A stretch of DNA of 64,000 nucleotides from Halomonas sp. M4R1S46 (GCF_025725685.1 NZ_CP107008.1:2790001-2854000), one strand, 5' to 3'; numbered from the stretch's first letter, positions 1-8,533 are shown. Translations and numbers: made by a program. The notes: generated by a model from the letters alone, not told the origin.

Positions 1-256
1 AGAAGGTGTCGATCCGCTGGTCGAGCTCCTCGCGAGCCTGATCGAGGCGTTGCGCCATCAGGATCTCGAGCATCTTCCGATCGCGGATATTGACCTTGAG
101 GGTATTCACCACGTCATCGGACAGGGACTTGACCGCGTGCAGGACGTGAAGCTCGGCACCGGTGGCCAACGCCAGGCCCACTGCCTGGGTCAGCACCAGG
201 TCGCAGTCGCCTCTCAGCCCCACGCCGCACAGGATACGACGGATACCATGACTCAT
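1..256 (-). CDS. Universal stress protein (UspA family), partial
   Basis: The first 85 codons of a UspA-fold protein, running off the left edge of the window. It starts MSHGIRRILCGVGLRGDCD, the usual Usp first beta strand, and continues with an alanine-rich first helix and the LHVLHAV second strand. A strong GGAGGAGG ribosome binding site sits just upstream of the ATG at 256. It is the fourth gene in line after the three TRAP genes, in the same direction. A Usp protein at the end of a TRAP operon is the known layout of teaABCD in Halomonas, where TeaD tunes transporter activity. The same role here is inference. The ATP-binding C-terminal half lies outside the window. Confidence 0.8.
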   Translation of the reverse strand, partial: MSHGIRRILCGVGLRGDCDLVLTQAVGLALATGAELHVLHAVKSLSDDVVNTLKVNIRDRKMLEILMAQRLDQAREELDQRIDTF

Positions 257-318
257 GATTCCTCCTCCATCGGCGCGGCATCGGGAGACACCGCGCCGGT
301 ATCAGCAACGGATAGCGG

Positions 319-1665
319 CTAGTAGCCCATCACGCTGGGTAACCAGAGCGAGATCTGGGGGAAGTAGGCGATGATGAACAGCGCCACGATGGAGCCGGCA
401 GCGAAGGGCAGCGCCTTCAACGAGATCTCCTCGATCGAGGAGCCGCCGATCCCCGAGGCCACGAACAGGTTCTCCCCGAGCGGTGGCGTCTGGAAGCCGA
501 TGGCCAGGGCGCAGACCACCACGATGCCCACGTGCACCGGGTCCATGCCCAGCATGTACATGATCGGCAGCAGTACCGGCGTGAGGATCATGATCGCCGC
601 CAGGGTCTCCATGAACATGCCCACGAACAGCAGGAAGAAGATGATCATCGCCCAGATGGCGTAGGTGTTGTCGGTGACCCCCAGCATCACCTCGGCGATA
701 TAGGCGGGAACCCGCTGTTCCACCAGCAGGCGCCCGAACACGGTGGCCGTGAACAGGATCAGCAGCACCCGACCGGTGATCCAGGTGGTGGTCTCCAGCG
801 TCCGCAGGGCCGGCGTCCAGGCCAGCTCCTTGTGCAGGAAGATACCCACGATCAGCGTGTAGAAGATTGCCACGATGGCCGACTCGGTAGGCGTGAACAG
901 CCCGCTGTAGATGCCGCCGAGAATAATCAGTGGCGCCAACATCGACCAGATGCCCTTGCGCAGGGTCCCGCGGATCTGCGGGAAGGACCAGTGGTCGGTC
1001 AGGCCCCGATAGCCGCGCTTGCGCGAGATGAGGTAGTTGATGGTCAGCAGGCAGCCGGCGATCACCACCCCCGGCATGATGCCGGCGATGAACAGCTTGG
1101 GGATCGACAGTGTCTGGAAGGCCCCGTGCTCGGCCACGGCCTCCGGTGGCGGCTGCAACCCCATGCCGGAGATGCCGAAGATCACCATCGGGATCGAGGG
1201 CGGGATCACCACCCCGAGCCCGCCCGAGGAGGCGGTGATGGCAGAGCCATAGCCGCGGTCATAGCCACGGTTGGCCATGGCCGGGATCATCAGCATGCCC
1301 ACCGCCGCGGTGGTCGCCGGCCCGGAGCCGGAGATCGCTCCGAAGAACATGCAGGCGAACACCGTCGCCGCGGCGAGGCCACCAGTGACGGGACCGGCAA
1401 AGGCTTCGGCGATATCGACCAGGCGCTTGGAGATACCGGCGGCTTCCATCAGCGCCCCGGCGAGGATGAATGCCGGCAGGGCCATCAACGGGAAGGATCC
1501 CACCGAGGTGAAGGCGATCTGCACGAACGCCATGGGATTTTCGCCCAAGCTAAGGTAGGTGGCCAGTGCCGCCACCCCCAGCGAAACGGTGATCGGCGCC
1601 CCGAGGATCAACAACAGGAAGAAGGCGCCAAACAGGATGTAGACGATCGTGGGATCCATACTCAT
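319..1665 (-). CDS. TRAP transporter large permease (DctM/TauM-like)
   Basis: A 448-residue integral membrane protein of the DctM family, the usual length for the channel subunit of a tripartite ATP-independent periplasmic transporter. The sequence is almost wholly hydrophobic, with the expected dozen or so membrane segments and conserved glycine-rich stretches such as GAISGSGPATTAAVG near residue 110. The ATG at 1665 overlaps the stop of the small permease gene by 4 bp, so the two are translationally coupled. It would import its substrate with a sodium gradient, fitting a salt-adapted host. Neighbouring taurine-catabolism genes suggest taurine or a related sulfonate (a TauM equivalent). That specificity is inferred from context. 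Confidence 0.88.
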   Translation of the reverse strand: MSMDPTIVYILFGAFFLLLILGAPITVSLGVAALATYLSLGENPMAFVQIAFTSVGSFPLMALPAFILAGALMEAAGISKRLVDIAEAFAGPVTGGLAAATVFACMFFGAISGSGPATTAAVGMLMIPAMANRGYDRGYGSAITASSGGLGVVIPPSIPMVIFGISGMGLQPPPEAVAEHGAFQTLSIPKLFIAGIMPGVVIAGCLLTINYLISRKRGYRGLTDHWSFPQIRGTLRKGIWSMLAPLIILGGIYSGLFTPTESAIVAIFYTLIVGIFLHKELAWTPALRTLETTTWITGRVLLILFTATVFGRLLVEQRVPAYIAEVMLGVTDNTYAIWAMIIFFLLFVGMFMETLAAIMILTPVLLPIMYMLGMDPVHVGIVVVCALAIGFQTPPLGENLFVASGIGGSSIEEISLKALPFAAGSIVALFIIAYFPQISLWLPSVMGY

Positions 1666-2225
1666 TTCTCCCGCGGTTTCGGGCCATCACCCGTCGCGTC
1701 GTCATGGTGCTTTAGTTGCTCGACTTCCCGGGACTCGGGGTCGACAAGATCCACCTTCTTGACGAACTTGAGGTAGTTGTTCTGGAGGATACGCAGCGTC
1801 ATGGCGATAAAGGCAATGGGCAGGATCAGGTAGAAATACTTCATCGGAACCCCCAGGGTCTGGGACTTCCAGAAGAGGTTCATCTTGTTGAAGACGAAGT
1901 CGTAGCTCAGGTAGATGAAGACGGCATTGAAGCCGATCCAGATCAGGTCGGTGAGCACGGCACAGAACGTCTCGACCCACCGGGGAAAGAACTTGAACTG
2001 GAAGGTGACCCGGTTATGGGCCGACATCTTGGTGGCATAGACCGCCCCTAAGTAGGCAAACCATACGAAGGCATAGGTCGCCAGCTCGTCGCCCCAGGGA
2101 AGTGAGTAACTGAACAGGTTCCTGAGCACGATCTGGGCGAACAACAGGACGACGAAGGATACCAGGAGAAGCTGACAGATGACGCCCTCCAGGTTGTCGA
2201 TGATCTTGAAGAGTAGCTGTTTCAT
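1662..2225 (-). CDS. TRAP transporter small permease (DctQ/TauL-like)
   Basis: A 187-residue membrane protein of the DctQ family with four predicted membrane helices and a charged C-terminal tail rich in Asp, Glu and Lys. The conserved DctQ pattern is visible in LFAQIVLRNLFSYSLPWGDE near residues 28-48 and in the following WFAYLGAVYATKMSAHNR segment. It pairs with the large permease, whose start overlaps its stop. The chosen ATG at 2225 gives the family-typical length; upstream in-frame sequence is low-complexity and unlike any DctQ protein. The Shine-Dalgarno sequence is weak, which suggests coupling to the upstream binding-protein gene. Confidence 0.85.
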   Translation of the reverse strand: MKQLLFKIIDNLEGVICQLLLVSFVVLLFAQIVLRNLFSYSLPWGDELATYAFVWFAYLGAVYATKMSAHNRVTFQFKFFPRWVETFCAVLTDLIWIGFNAVFIYLSYDFVFNKMNLFWKSQTLGVPMKYFYLILPIAFIAMTLRILQNNYLKFVKKVDLVDPESREVEQLKHHDDATGDGPKPREK

Positions 2226-2320
2226 GAGGCTGGCCCCTTGACGATCGGCTCCCGGTGGGCACCTCCCCGCATCGGCCCCAAGGCCGATGCGGGAGTCGCT
2301 GCATGCCGTGATGGCGGGGG

Positions 2321-3334
2321 TCACTCTGCTGGCGCGGGATCGCGGCCCAGGGCGGCGAGCACCTCGTCGAGCTTCTCCTTGCCGCCGATGCTGTCGTAGA
2401 ACTCGGGCCAGATACCGGTCGCCAGTTCGATCCATTGCCGCTCGTCGTTGGCGGGCTGGGTAATCTCCATGCCATGCTCCTCCACCAGACGCTCCTTGAT
2501 GGAGGCCTCGGTCTCGAGCAGGTACTCGTAGCTGTGGTCGGTGGCTTCCTGGCCGGCTTCCAGCACCACGTCCTGCATCTCGGGACTCAAGCTCTGGAAC
2601 TTGCCCTCGCTGATGATCAGCGGCTCCAGCGAGAACACGTAGCAGCTATCGGTGACGTAGTCCTGAACCTCGTAGAACTTCATCGCATCGATGGTGATGT
2701 AGGGGTTGTCCTGGCCATCGACCACTCCCTGCTGCAGGGCGGTGAAGGTCTCGGACCAGGCCAGCGGGTTGGGATTCACGCCCCAGGCCTGATAGGCGGA
2801 GATCATGATCTCGTTCTTGGGTACCCGGATCACCAGGCCCTCGAGGTCGGCGGGCGTCGCCACCGGCTTGGCGGAGTTCGTCAGGCGACGACAGCCGGAA
2901 TAGGCCCAGCCCAGGATGCGCACGCCGGCATCGCGGATGGTGTTCTGGGTCAGCTCCTCCCCGATGTCCCCCTGGGTCAGGATGCGTGCATCCTCGGGCC
3001 CCTGGATCACGTAGGGCAAGGTCATCACGCCCACGGTCGGCGAGAAGGGGGTGATGTTGTTGATGGCCAGAACCGAAAGGTCCAGCAGCCCCATACTGGC
3101 ATTGTTGACGGTGTCCTGCTCGCTGCCGAGCTGGCCGTTGGGAAACAGGTCGATGGTGACCTCACCCTCGGTCTTCTCCTCGACGAGATCGGCAAAGGCC
3201 GTGCCCAGCTCGTACTGGGTGCCCCCGGCGGCATCGCCCAGGGCCATCTTCCAGGTCTCGGCCATGACGTTACCGCTCAGGGCCAGGCTTGCGGCGGATA
3301 CTGCCATGGGGATGATCAGTTTCTGGATACGCAT
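2321..3334 (-). CDS. TRAP transporter substrate-binding protein (DctP/TauK-like)
   Basis: A 337-residue periplasmic binding protein. Residues 1-28 form a Sec signal peptide with likely cleavage after NVMA. The body has DctP hallmarks: GTAFADLVEEKTEGEVTIDLFPNGQLG, a conserved arginine in GLVIRVPKN that in this family contacts the substrate carboxylate or sulfonate, and the hinge motif ALQQGVVDGQDNP. The ATG at 3334 is chosen because a GGAG box lies 7 nt upstream; an in-frame TTG further up has no such support. It is the first gene of the TRAP-usp unit, read away from the divergent MocR-type regulator. Taurine or a related amino-sulfonate is the likely ligand from context. Confidence 0.87.
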   Translation of the reverse strand: MRIQKLIIPMAVSAASLALSGNVMAETWKMALGDAAGGTQYELGTAFADLVEEKTEGEVTIDLFPNGQLGSEQDTVNNASMGLLDLSVLAINNITPFSPTVGVMTLPYVIQGPEDARILTQGDIGEELTQNTIRDAGVRILGWAYSGCRRLTNSAKPVATPADLEGLVIRVPKNEIMISAYQAWGVNPNPLAWSETFTALQQGVVDGQDNPYITIDAMKFYEVQDYVTDSCYVFSLEPLIISEGKFQSLSPEMQDVVLEAGQEATDHSYEYLLETEASIKERLVEEHGMEITQPANDERQWIELATGIWPEFYDSIGGKEKLDEVLAALGRDPAPAE

Positions 3335-3733
3335 TGTGATCTCCAAACCTTGTTATTGTCGGAAAGACAGGAGGGAAGCGTGATGCGACGCCTTCCTGGA
3401 TGACCGGTGAGCCTGGAAAGACTGTCCGAGGTGAGTCACCGCGGCAAGCCCGGAGGTGCCATCCTGGTACTGTCGCCTGTGTCGCGACCTCCGGGCGCTC
3501 TCCTCGCCGATCATCGGGATACGTGCAGTTCGCCATATCCTGATTATCATGTTCTACGCACTCGCCTGTCGTGCCACTAGAACCAGTGGGACACCGTCGA
3601 TTGGTCCAGCCCAGGAAGAGTGCGCAGCCGGCCGGCGGGACCCCGTCTGGTGCAGCGCTCCAGGCCCATGCCCGCTGGGGTATGGCATACTCGGGGATTG
3701 CCGATTCATCAGCCGTGGCGAGACACAATTTCA
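3335..3733. promoter_or_regulatory. Divergent regulatory region between TRAP operon and MocR regulator
   Basis: A 399-bp stretch separates the TRAP operon from the divergent regulator gene and must hold both promoters. No convincing protein can be read from it. The right third carries two CTGG-type direct repeats (listed separately). An AT-richer patch at about 3540-3550 contains TGATTATCATG. A small inverted motif GTATGGCATAC lies at about 3679-3689, close to where the regulator promoter should be. Confidence 0.5.
3578..3609 (-). promoter_or_regulatory. Candidate TauR-type direct repeats
   Basis: Read on the minus strand, CTGGACCAA (3609-3601) and CTGGTTCTA (3586-3578) form an imperfect direct repeat whose starts are 23 bp apart, about two helical turns. 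From memory, TauR of Rhodobacter capsulatus binds CTGGAC-type direct repeats. The MocR-like gene next door makes this a plausible operator. The second copy has mismatches, so confidence is low. Confidence 0.35.
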
Positions 3734-5206
3734 ATGAGCCAGCTTCTCTTCCACCTCGACCCCGATCGGCCGGAAAGCCTCCAGCGACAACTGCGCGAGC
3801 AGATCGCTCGCGCCATCCTCGACGGCCATCTTCCCCTGGACGAGGCGCTGCCCTCCAGCCGCAAGCTGGCCAAGGAACTGCATGTGGCACGGAACACGGT
3901 GATGCTGGCCTACGAGCAACTCCTCGATGACGGCTACCTGATCGCCAAGAAACGCAGCGGCTACTTCGTCAATCCCGAGATCCTCGAGGGGCGTGCCGAG
4001 AAGCCCGTGCGCCTGAACGATATCGATGCCGAGCGCCTGCCCTGGGAAGAGCTGCTCACCATGCACCCGTCGCGGCAGGCCACCATCAGCAAGCCCAGCG
4101 ACTGGTATCGCTACGACTACCCGTTCCTCTACGGCCAGATCGACCCCGAGCTGTTTCCGACTCAGCACTGGCGGGAATGCAGCCGGGATTCGATGAGCGT
4201 GCCGGCCATTCGCAGCTGGGCGGTCGACCATCTCAACGACGACGATCCCCTGCTCATCGAGCAGATTCACCAGCGGTTGCTCCCCCGCCGCGGCGTCTGG
4301 GCCGCCCCCGAGGAGATCCTGGTCACGGTGGGCGCCCAGCAGGCGCTATGGATCACCTGCATGCTGCTGCTCAAGGCCGGCCGGCGGTTCGGCATGGAAA
4401 ACCCCGGCTACGTGGACATGTACAACATCGCCCGCACCTTTACCGACGACATCCGCCTGCTGCCGGTGGACGAGCAAGGCATGCGCCTGGAAGACGACAT
4501 CGCCGATTGCCAGCTGCTCTATGTCACGCCGAGCCATCAGGCGCCGACCACGGTCACCATGCCCCTGGAGCGTCGCCGGCAACTGCTCGACATGGCAGAG
4601 ACCGACAACTTCCTGATCATCGAGGATGACTACGAGAGCGAGACCAACTACCTGGACAACCCCACCCCGGCCCTGAAGAGTCTGGACCGCCACAATCGGG
4701 TGATCTACGTGGGCAGTCTCTCCAAGACCCTGGCCCCCGGTCTGCGCCTGGGCTACATGGTCGGCCCCCCGGCGCTGATCCGCGAGGCTCGGGCACTGCG
4801 GCGCCTGATGCTGCGACACCCGCCGACCAACAACCAGCGCGCCGTGGCCCTGTTCCTCGATCGCGGCTATCACGATGCCCTCCTGCGGCAGATCCACCAG
4901 GTCTTCCACAGCCGCTGGCAACGCATGAGCGAGGCCCTGGCCCGGCACATGCCCCATGCTTCGGTACCCTCCACCTACGGGGGCTCCTGCTTCTGGGTGA
5001 AGGGTCCCGACGGGCTCGACTGCCATGAGTTCCGCCGCCTCGCGGCCGAGCAGAGCATCCTGATCGAGTGCGGTGACATCCACTTCTTCGACGCCCCTCG
5101 CCTCGAGTACTTCCGGCTGGGGTTCTCGGCGATCGCCGAGTCGCGCATCGAACCGGGGATCGAGCGTCTGGCGGCGCTGGTGCCCCAGGCGATCGGCACG
5201 TCCTGA
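3734..5206 (+). CDS. MocR-family GntR regulator with aminotransferase domain (TauR-like)
   Basis: A 490-residue MocR-type transcription factor. Residues about 1-75 form a GntR winged helix, with the helix-turn-helix in PSSRKLAKELHVARNTVMLA. The rest is a class-I aminotransferase fold that binds pyridoxal phosphate, with the presumed PLP lysine in YVGSLSKTLAPGLRLGYM. Such proteins usually act as activators that sense an amine substrate or its PLP adduct. It is divergent from the TRAP operon and convergent with the tauY-like gene, the setting expected for TauR, the taurine-responsive activator. The ATG at 3734 gives the canonical N-terminus; the ribosome binding site is weak. PdxR-like or GabR-like function cannot be excluded from sequence alone. 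Confidence 0.82.
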   Translation: MSQLLFHLDPDRPESLQRQLREQIARAILDGHLPLDEALPSSRKLAKELHVARNTVMLAYEQLLDDGYLIAKKRSGYFVNPEILEGRAEKPVRLNDIDAERLPWEELLTMHPSRQATISKPSDWYRYDYPFLYGQIDPELFPTQHWRECSRDSMSVPAIRSWAVDHLNDDDPLLIEQIHQRLLPRRGVWAAPEEILVTVGAQQALWITCMLLLKAGRRFGMENPGYVDMYNIARTFTDDIRLLPVDEQGMRLEDDIADCQLLYVTPSHQAPTTVTMPLERRRQLLDMAETDNFLIIEDDYESETNYLDNPTPALKSLDRHNRVIYVGSLSKTLAPGLRLGYMVGPPALIREARALRRLMLRHPPTNNQRAVALFLDRGYHDALLRQIHQVFHSRWQRMSEALARHMPHASVPSTYGGSCFWVKGPDGLDCHEFRRLAAEQSILIECGDIHFFDAPRLEYFRLGFSAIAESRIEPGIERLAALVPQAIGTS

Positions 5207-5235
5207 GCGCCGCCGCCTCACCCTCCCTCAACAAC

Positions 5236-5258
5236 GAAGCCGCCTCGAGGGCGGCTTC
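5236..5258. terminator. Bidirectional hairpin terminator
   Basis: A perfect inverted repeat with 9-bp arms (GAAGCCGCC and GGCGGCTTC) around a 5-nt loop sits between the stop of the MocR-type regulator and the stop of the convergent tauY-like gene. It can end transcription from both sides. There is no long T run. Confidence 0.6.
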
Positions 5259-5284
5259 AGGCGGAAGATTTCGGGAGAAGCGGC

Positions 5285-6724
5285 TTAGAGCACCTCGTCT
5301 TTCAGATAGTACCAGCGATACAGGAAACGCTGGCCGAAACGCCGGAAGGGGGCGAAGGCCTGGGACTCGACCATCTCGCGGACGTTGGGGAAGGGCAGCT
5401 TGGAGGTGAAGATCGGCAGATCCAGCGCCTGGCCGTGGCCGGCGATCCACTGCGCCAGGCGCCGGCCGGCCTGGGCGGAGTACATGACCCCGTTGCCGCC
5501 GTAGCCGAGGGCGTAGTAGACCGTCTCCTTGACATCAGGCTGATGGATGCGCGGCATCATGTCGTGGCTGACATCCACCCAGCCCCACCAGGAGTAGTCG
5601 ATCTCGATGCCCTCGAGCGCCGGGAACTTGCGGTGCATGTTGCCGACCAGCGCGTTCTCATACTTCTGCTGCGGCGCGTCACGGCCGGTAATGGCACTGC
5701 GACTGCCGATCTGCAGCCGATTGTCCGGCAGCAGCCGATAATAATGGCGCAGTACCCGAGTATCGGTGATCACCTGATGGGTGCGCATGTTGCAGGCCGC
5801 GATCTCCTCATCGGTCAGCCGGCGCGTGACGATGGAGTTCGACAGGATCGGCAGCAGGCGGTTCTTGAGCTCGCGATGCAGGCTCTGGGAGGTGTAGCCG
5901 CCGGTGGCGATACCCACCGCGCGCGCCTTGACCACCCCACCGGGGGTCTTCAGGTAATGCACGCCGCCCCGGGTCTCGAAGCCCTGGACGGGGCTGGCCG
6001 GATGGATCTTCACCCCCAGCGCCCGGGCCTTCTTCAGATAGCCGAAGGCGAGCTTGCCGGCGTGGATGCCGATCCCTTCCGGCTCGTGCATGGCGCCGGC
6101 CGCTTCCTGGTCACCGATCCAGTCGCGCTTGACCGTGTCCGCATCCAGGATCCGGGCATCGTAGTCGAAGGTTTCGCGCAGCAGCTTCGCCTCCTTCTCG
6201 AGTACCGGCATCACCTTGTCGCGATGGGCCACGTAGAGATGACCGCCTGGCTGGGGGTCGCAATCGATATCGGCGATCAACTCCTTGAAGGTCGCCATGC
6301 CATCCAGGCACTCGCGATGGAGCTTCAGGGCGGTCTCCAGGCCATAACGCTGGATCCACTGGGAGCGCTTGAGACGTCCCGAGGCACACTGGGCCTGCCC
6401 GCCGTTACGGGTCGAACAGCCCCAGCTGGTGCGATTGGCCTCGAGCACCGTGGCCTTGATGCCGTATTCCTGGGCCAGGAAGATGGCGGCGGTCAGGCCG
6501 GTGAAGCCGGAACCGATGATCACCACATCGGCATCCGTATCCTGCGTGATCGGGCCGTCGTCCGCCGGGGGCTCGCCGGCCGTGCCGATCCAGTAGGTGG
6601 GCGCATAGTCGCGTCCCGCTCCCGGGGTCGCACTCTTGAGCGGATCATAGGCCGGATCGTACGGCTGGGCGGGAGCGGTCGCCTGCTGCGTCGCCGCCTC
6701 GGCGTTCGGCATTGTTGTCTCCAT
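5285..6724 (-). CDS. tauY: FAD-dependent amine dehydrogenase, TauY-like large subunit
   Basis: A 479-residue flavoprotein of the DAO family. After a proline- and alanine-rich N-terminal extension of about 60 residues comes an FAD-binding Rossmann motif, DADVVIIGSGFTGLTAAIFL, at about residues 64-83. The RNGGQ segment typical of PuuB/TauY-type amine oxidases follows. A second FAD-contact region near the C-terminus contains YALGYGGNGVMYSAQAGR. Taurine dehydrogenase TauXY oxidatively deaminates taurine to sulfoacetaldehyde; TauY is the flavin subunit. The small gene upstream fits TauX, and two xsc genes nearby use the product. Two starts with ribosome binding sites are possible (6724 and 6712). 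Gamma-glutamylputrescine oxidase is the main alternative, but the context favours taurine. Confidence 0.7.
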   Translation of the reverse strand: METTMPNAEAATQQATAPAQPYDPAYDPLKSATPGAGRDYAPTYWIGTAGEPPADDGPITQDTDADVVIIGSGFTGLTAAIFLAQEYGIKATVLEANRTSWGCSTRNGGQAQCASGRLKRSQWIQRYGLETALKLHRECLDGMATFKELIADIDCDPQPGGHLYVAHRDKVMPVLEKEAKLLRETFDYDARILDADTVKRDWIGDQEAAGAMHEPEGIGIHAGKLAFGYLKKARALGVKIHPASPVQGFETRGGVHYLKTPGGVVKARAVGIATGGYTSQSLHRELKNRLLPILSNSIVTRRLTDEEIAACNMRTHQVITDTRVLRHYYRLLPDNRLQIGSRSAITGRDAPQQKYENALVGNMHRKFPALEGIEIDYSWWGWVDVSHDMMPRIHQPDVKETVYYALGYGGNGVMYSAQAGRRLAQWIAGHGQALDLPIFTSKLPFPNVREMVESQAFAPFRRFGQRFLYRWYYLKDEVL

Positions 6725-6769
6725 GATCGGACTCCTCGCAGTCGGATGCCGTGGTTCGTCCTCGCCGGC

Positions 6770-7153
6770 TCAGGCGTTGACGGGCGGACGGTTCTTGCGG
6801 AAGGCGTTCTTCACCGCGATCTTGCCGTCGCGGAAGGTGAACGCATCGATCATGCGGGCCTCGCTGCGTACGCCGTCGGTGGTAGTGCCCGTGTAGGTGG
6901 ACTCGGTGAAGCCCTTGTCGCCGATCACGTGGTGCTCGGCGTCGACCCAACTGGCATCGGGCGCGGTCTTCCAGGCGTTCTCGAGGCCCTGACGCACCTC
7001 CGCCTGTCCCACGAAGCTCTTGCCCTGCAGGTCCGGACCGGCAATGGCATGGAACACGCAGTCCTCGGTCATCATCTCCATGACGGCATCGATGTCATGA
7101 CGGTTCAGGGCGTCGCTGAAGGCCTCGAGAAAGGCGGTGTCGGGTTGGCTCAT
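6770..7153 (-). CDS. tauX: SnoaL/NTF2-like protein, probable TauX small subunit
   Basis: A 127-residue protein with the SnoaL/NTF2 cone fold. The N-terminal helix FLEAFSDALNRHDIDAVMEMM is followed by TEDCVFHAIAGPDLQGKSFVGQAEVR and a beta sheet ending in DAFTFRDGKIAVKNAFRKNR. It lies 45 bp upstream of the FAD-dehydrogenase gene in the same direction. An AGGAG box precedes the ATG at 7153. The small subunit of taurine dehydrogenase (TauX) is about this size and is encoded next to TauY. The assignment rests on size, fold and neighbourhood; a stand-alone SnoaL-like enzyme is the alternative. Confidence 0.6.
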   Translation of the reverse strand: MSQPDTAFLEAFSDALNRHDIDAVMEMMTEDCVFHAIAGPDLQGKSFVGQAEVRQGLENAWKTAPDASWVDAEHHVIGDKGFTESTYTGTTTDGVRSEARMIDAFTFRDGKIAVKNAFRKNRPPVNA

Positions 7154-7305
7154 CTCGATCTCCTGAGTAATGGTCGTTGTGAGGTAAAGCGAAGCGGAGG
7201 GGGGCGGCGGGGCTCGCCCCCCATCGCTAACGAGCCTACTGCCCCCGCCGGCCCGGCATTAGCGCCAGTTGCCGGCGGGATATTGGACCAGGGTTGCGAC
7301 CCGGC

Positions 7306-8442
7306 TCAGCCGGTCGCGGCCAGCGGCGACTGGGAGGCGAGTCGCGCGGCCGGTTGGAAGGGGGCCGAGTCGAGGATCGGCGTGCGCCCCAGCAGCTCGT
7401 CGACCAGCAGCCGGGTGGCGGCCGGCGCCAGCACCAGGCCGTTGCGGTAGTGGCCGGCGTTGACGAAGAGCCCCGCCACGCCGGGGATCTCGCCGATAAA
7501 GGGCAGGCCCTCGGGCGCTCCCGGCCGCAGGCCCGACCAGTGATGCTCGATCTCGCACTCGGCCAGGGCCGGCAGGATGGACACCGCGCTGGCATGCAGC
7601 GACTCGCGGGCCTCCACGGTCGGGGTCTTGTCGAAGCCGGCCTCCTCCAGGGTCGAGCCCACCAGCACGCGCCCGTCGGCGCGGGGAATCAGGTAGCGCC
7701 CGCCGCGCAACACCACCCGCTCGAGCCACTGCCGGCTGCCGGTGACGGTCGGGGTCCTGAACACCATCATCTGCCCCTTCACCGGCCGTACCGGCAGAGG
7801 GATCCCCAGGGGCGCCAGCAGCCGGGCCGTCCAGGCCCCGCCGCACAGGATCACGCGACCCGCCGTGAACCGTCCGGCGGCGGTCTCGACGCCGCCGACC
7901 CGACCACGCTCGACCACCAGGCGATCGACCCGGCAATGCTCGTGCACGGTGACGCGGGGCAAGGCCTGCAGCCTGGCACGCAGTGCCTGGCCCAGCCGGG
8001 GGTTGCGCAGGCTGCCCAGGGTCGGCATCCACAGCCCGCCCTCGAGACCATCGACGAGACACGGCTCCCGGGCATAGACGGCATAGGCATCGATCCGGCT
8101 CAGCGGCTTGTCGACGCGGCTCGACCACGCCATGGCACTGGCCTCATCCTCCAGGTCGAGATAGAGCAGCCCCTGTTGGCGAAACTCCGGATCGATGCCG
8201 GTGACCGCGGCCAGGTGTGCCGTCAGGTGGGGATAGCGGCCTTCCGACCAGCTCGCCAGCTTCGAGATGGGGGCCGGATGACGCCAGGGGTAGAGCGGCG
8301 AGACGATGCCGCCCCCGGCCCAGGAGGCCTCGCCGCCGCAGGGCCCCCGCTCGAGCAGGGTCACCTCGTGGCCGGCCTCGGCCAGTTGCCAGGCGGTCAT
8401 CATGCCGATGACGCCGCCACCGATGATCAGAAAGTCCTTCAT
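7306..8442 (-). CDS. thiO: FAD-dependent glycine oxidase-like protein (ThiO family)
   Basis: A 378-residue single-domain DAO-family flavoprotein. The FAD motif IIGGGVIGMMTAWQLAEAGH lies at about residues 5-24, followed by the ThiO signature EASWAGGGIVSPLYPW and a C-terminal GHYRNGLVLAPA flavin-contact segment. ThiO oxidises glycine and small secondary amines to the imine; the imine feeds the thiazole of thiamine. The gene sits downstream of the xsc1 terminator and upstream of tauX in the same direction, and no other thiamine gene is in the window. It may serve thiamine synthesis, or it may deaminate an amine from the sulfonate pathway, such as an N-alkyl taurine. The start at 8442 is supported by a GAGGAGG-like box. 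Confidence 0.78.
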   Translation of the reverse strand: MKDFLIIGGGVIGMMTAWQLAEAGHEVTLLERGPCGGEASWAGGGIVSPLYPWRHPAPISKLASWSEGRYPHLTAHLAAVTGIDPEFRQQGLLYLDLEDEASAMAWSSRVDKPLSRIDAYAVYAREPCLVDGLEGGLWMPTLGSLRNPRLGQALRARLQALPRVTVHEHCRVDRLVVERGRVGGVETAAGRFTAGRVILCGGAWTARLLAPLGIPLPVRPVKGQMMVFRTPTVTGSRQWLERVVLRGGRYLIPRADGRVLVGSTLEEAGFDKTPTVEARESLHASAVSILPALAECEIEHHWSGLRPGAPEGLPFIGEIPGVAGLFVNAGHYRNGLVLAPAATRLLVDELLGRTPILDSAPFQPAARLASQSPLAATG

Positions 8443-8490
8443 GGATCGCCTCCTCGAAATCGTCGTTGTGGGGAGTAATGCCCCGGTCAC

Positions 8491-8533
8491 AAAAAAGCCC
8501 CGGCCCGGCGACAGATCGCCAGACGGCCGGGGC
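8491..8533 (-). terminator. Rho-independent terminator of xsc1
   Basis: On the minus strand a GC-rich stem, GCCCCGGCC pairing with GGCCGGGGC, is followed by a run of six T. Inside it is a smaller hairpin (GGCGA/TCGCC). It lies about 145 bp past the xsc1 stop, so ThiO and TauXY are probably transcribed from another promoter. Confidence 0.85.

Noticed and set aside
1..3334. Assigning the TRAP operon as the ectoine transporter teaABCD
   Set aside because: Gene order and the Usp partner match, but the binding protein does not resemble the TeaA sequence I recall and the neighbours are taurine genes.
5285..6724. Reading the FAD enzyme as gamma-glutamylputrescine oxidase PuuB
   Set aside because: Fold agrees, but no other putrescine-pathway gene is adjacent while the SnoaL-like subunit and xsc genes fit taurine dehydrogenase.
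7195..7225. GGGGGGC...GCCCCCC inverted stretch between thiO and tauX
   Set aside because: Can fold as a hairpin but has no T run and is imperfect; not listed as a terminator.
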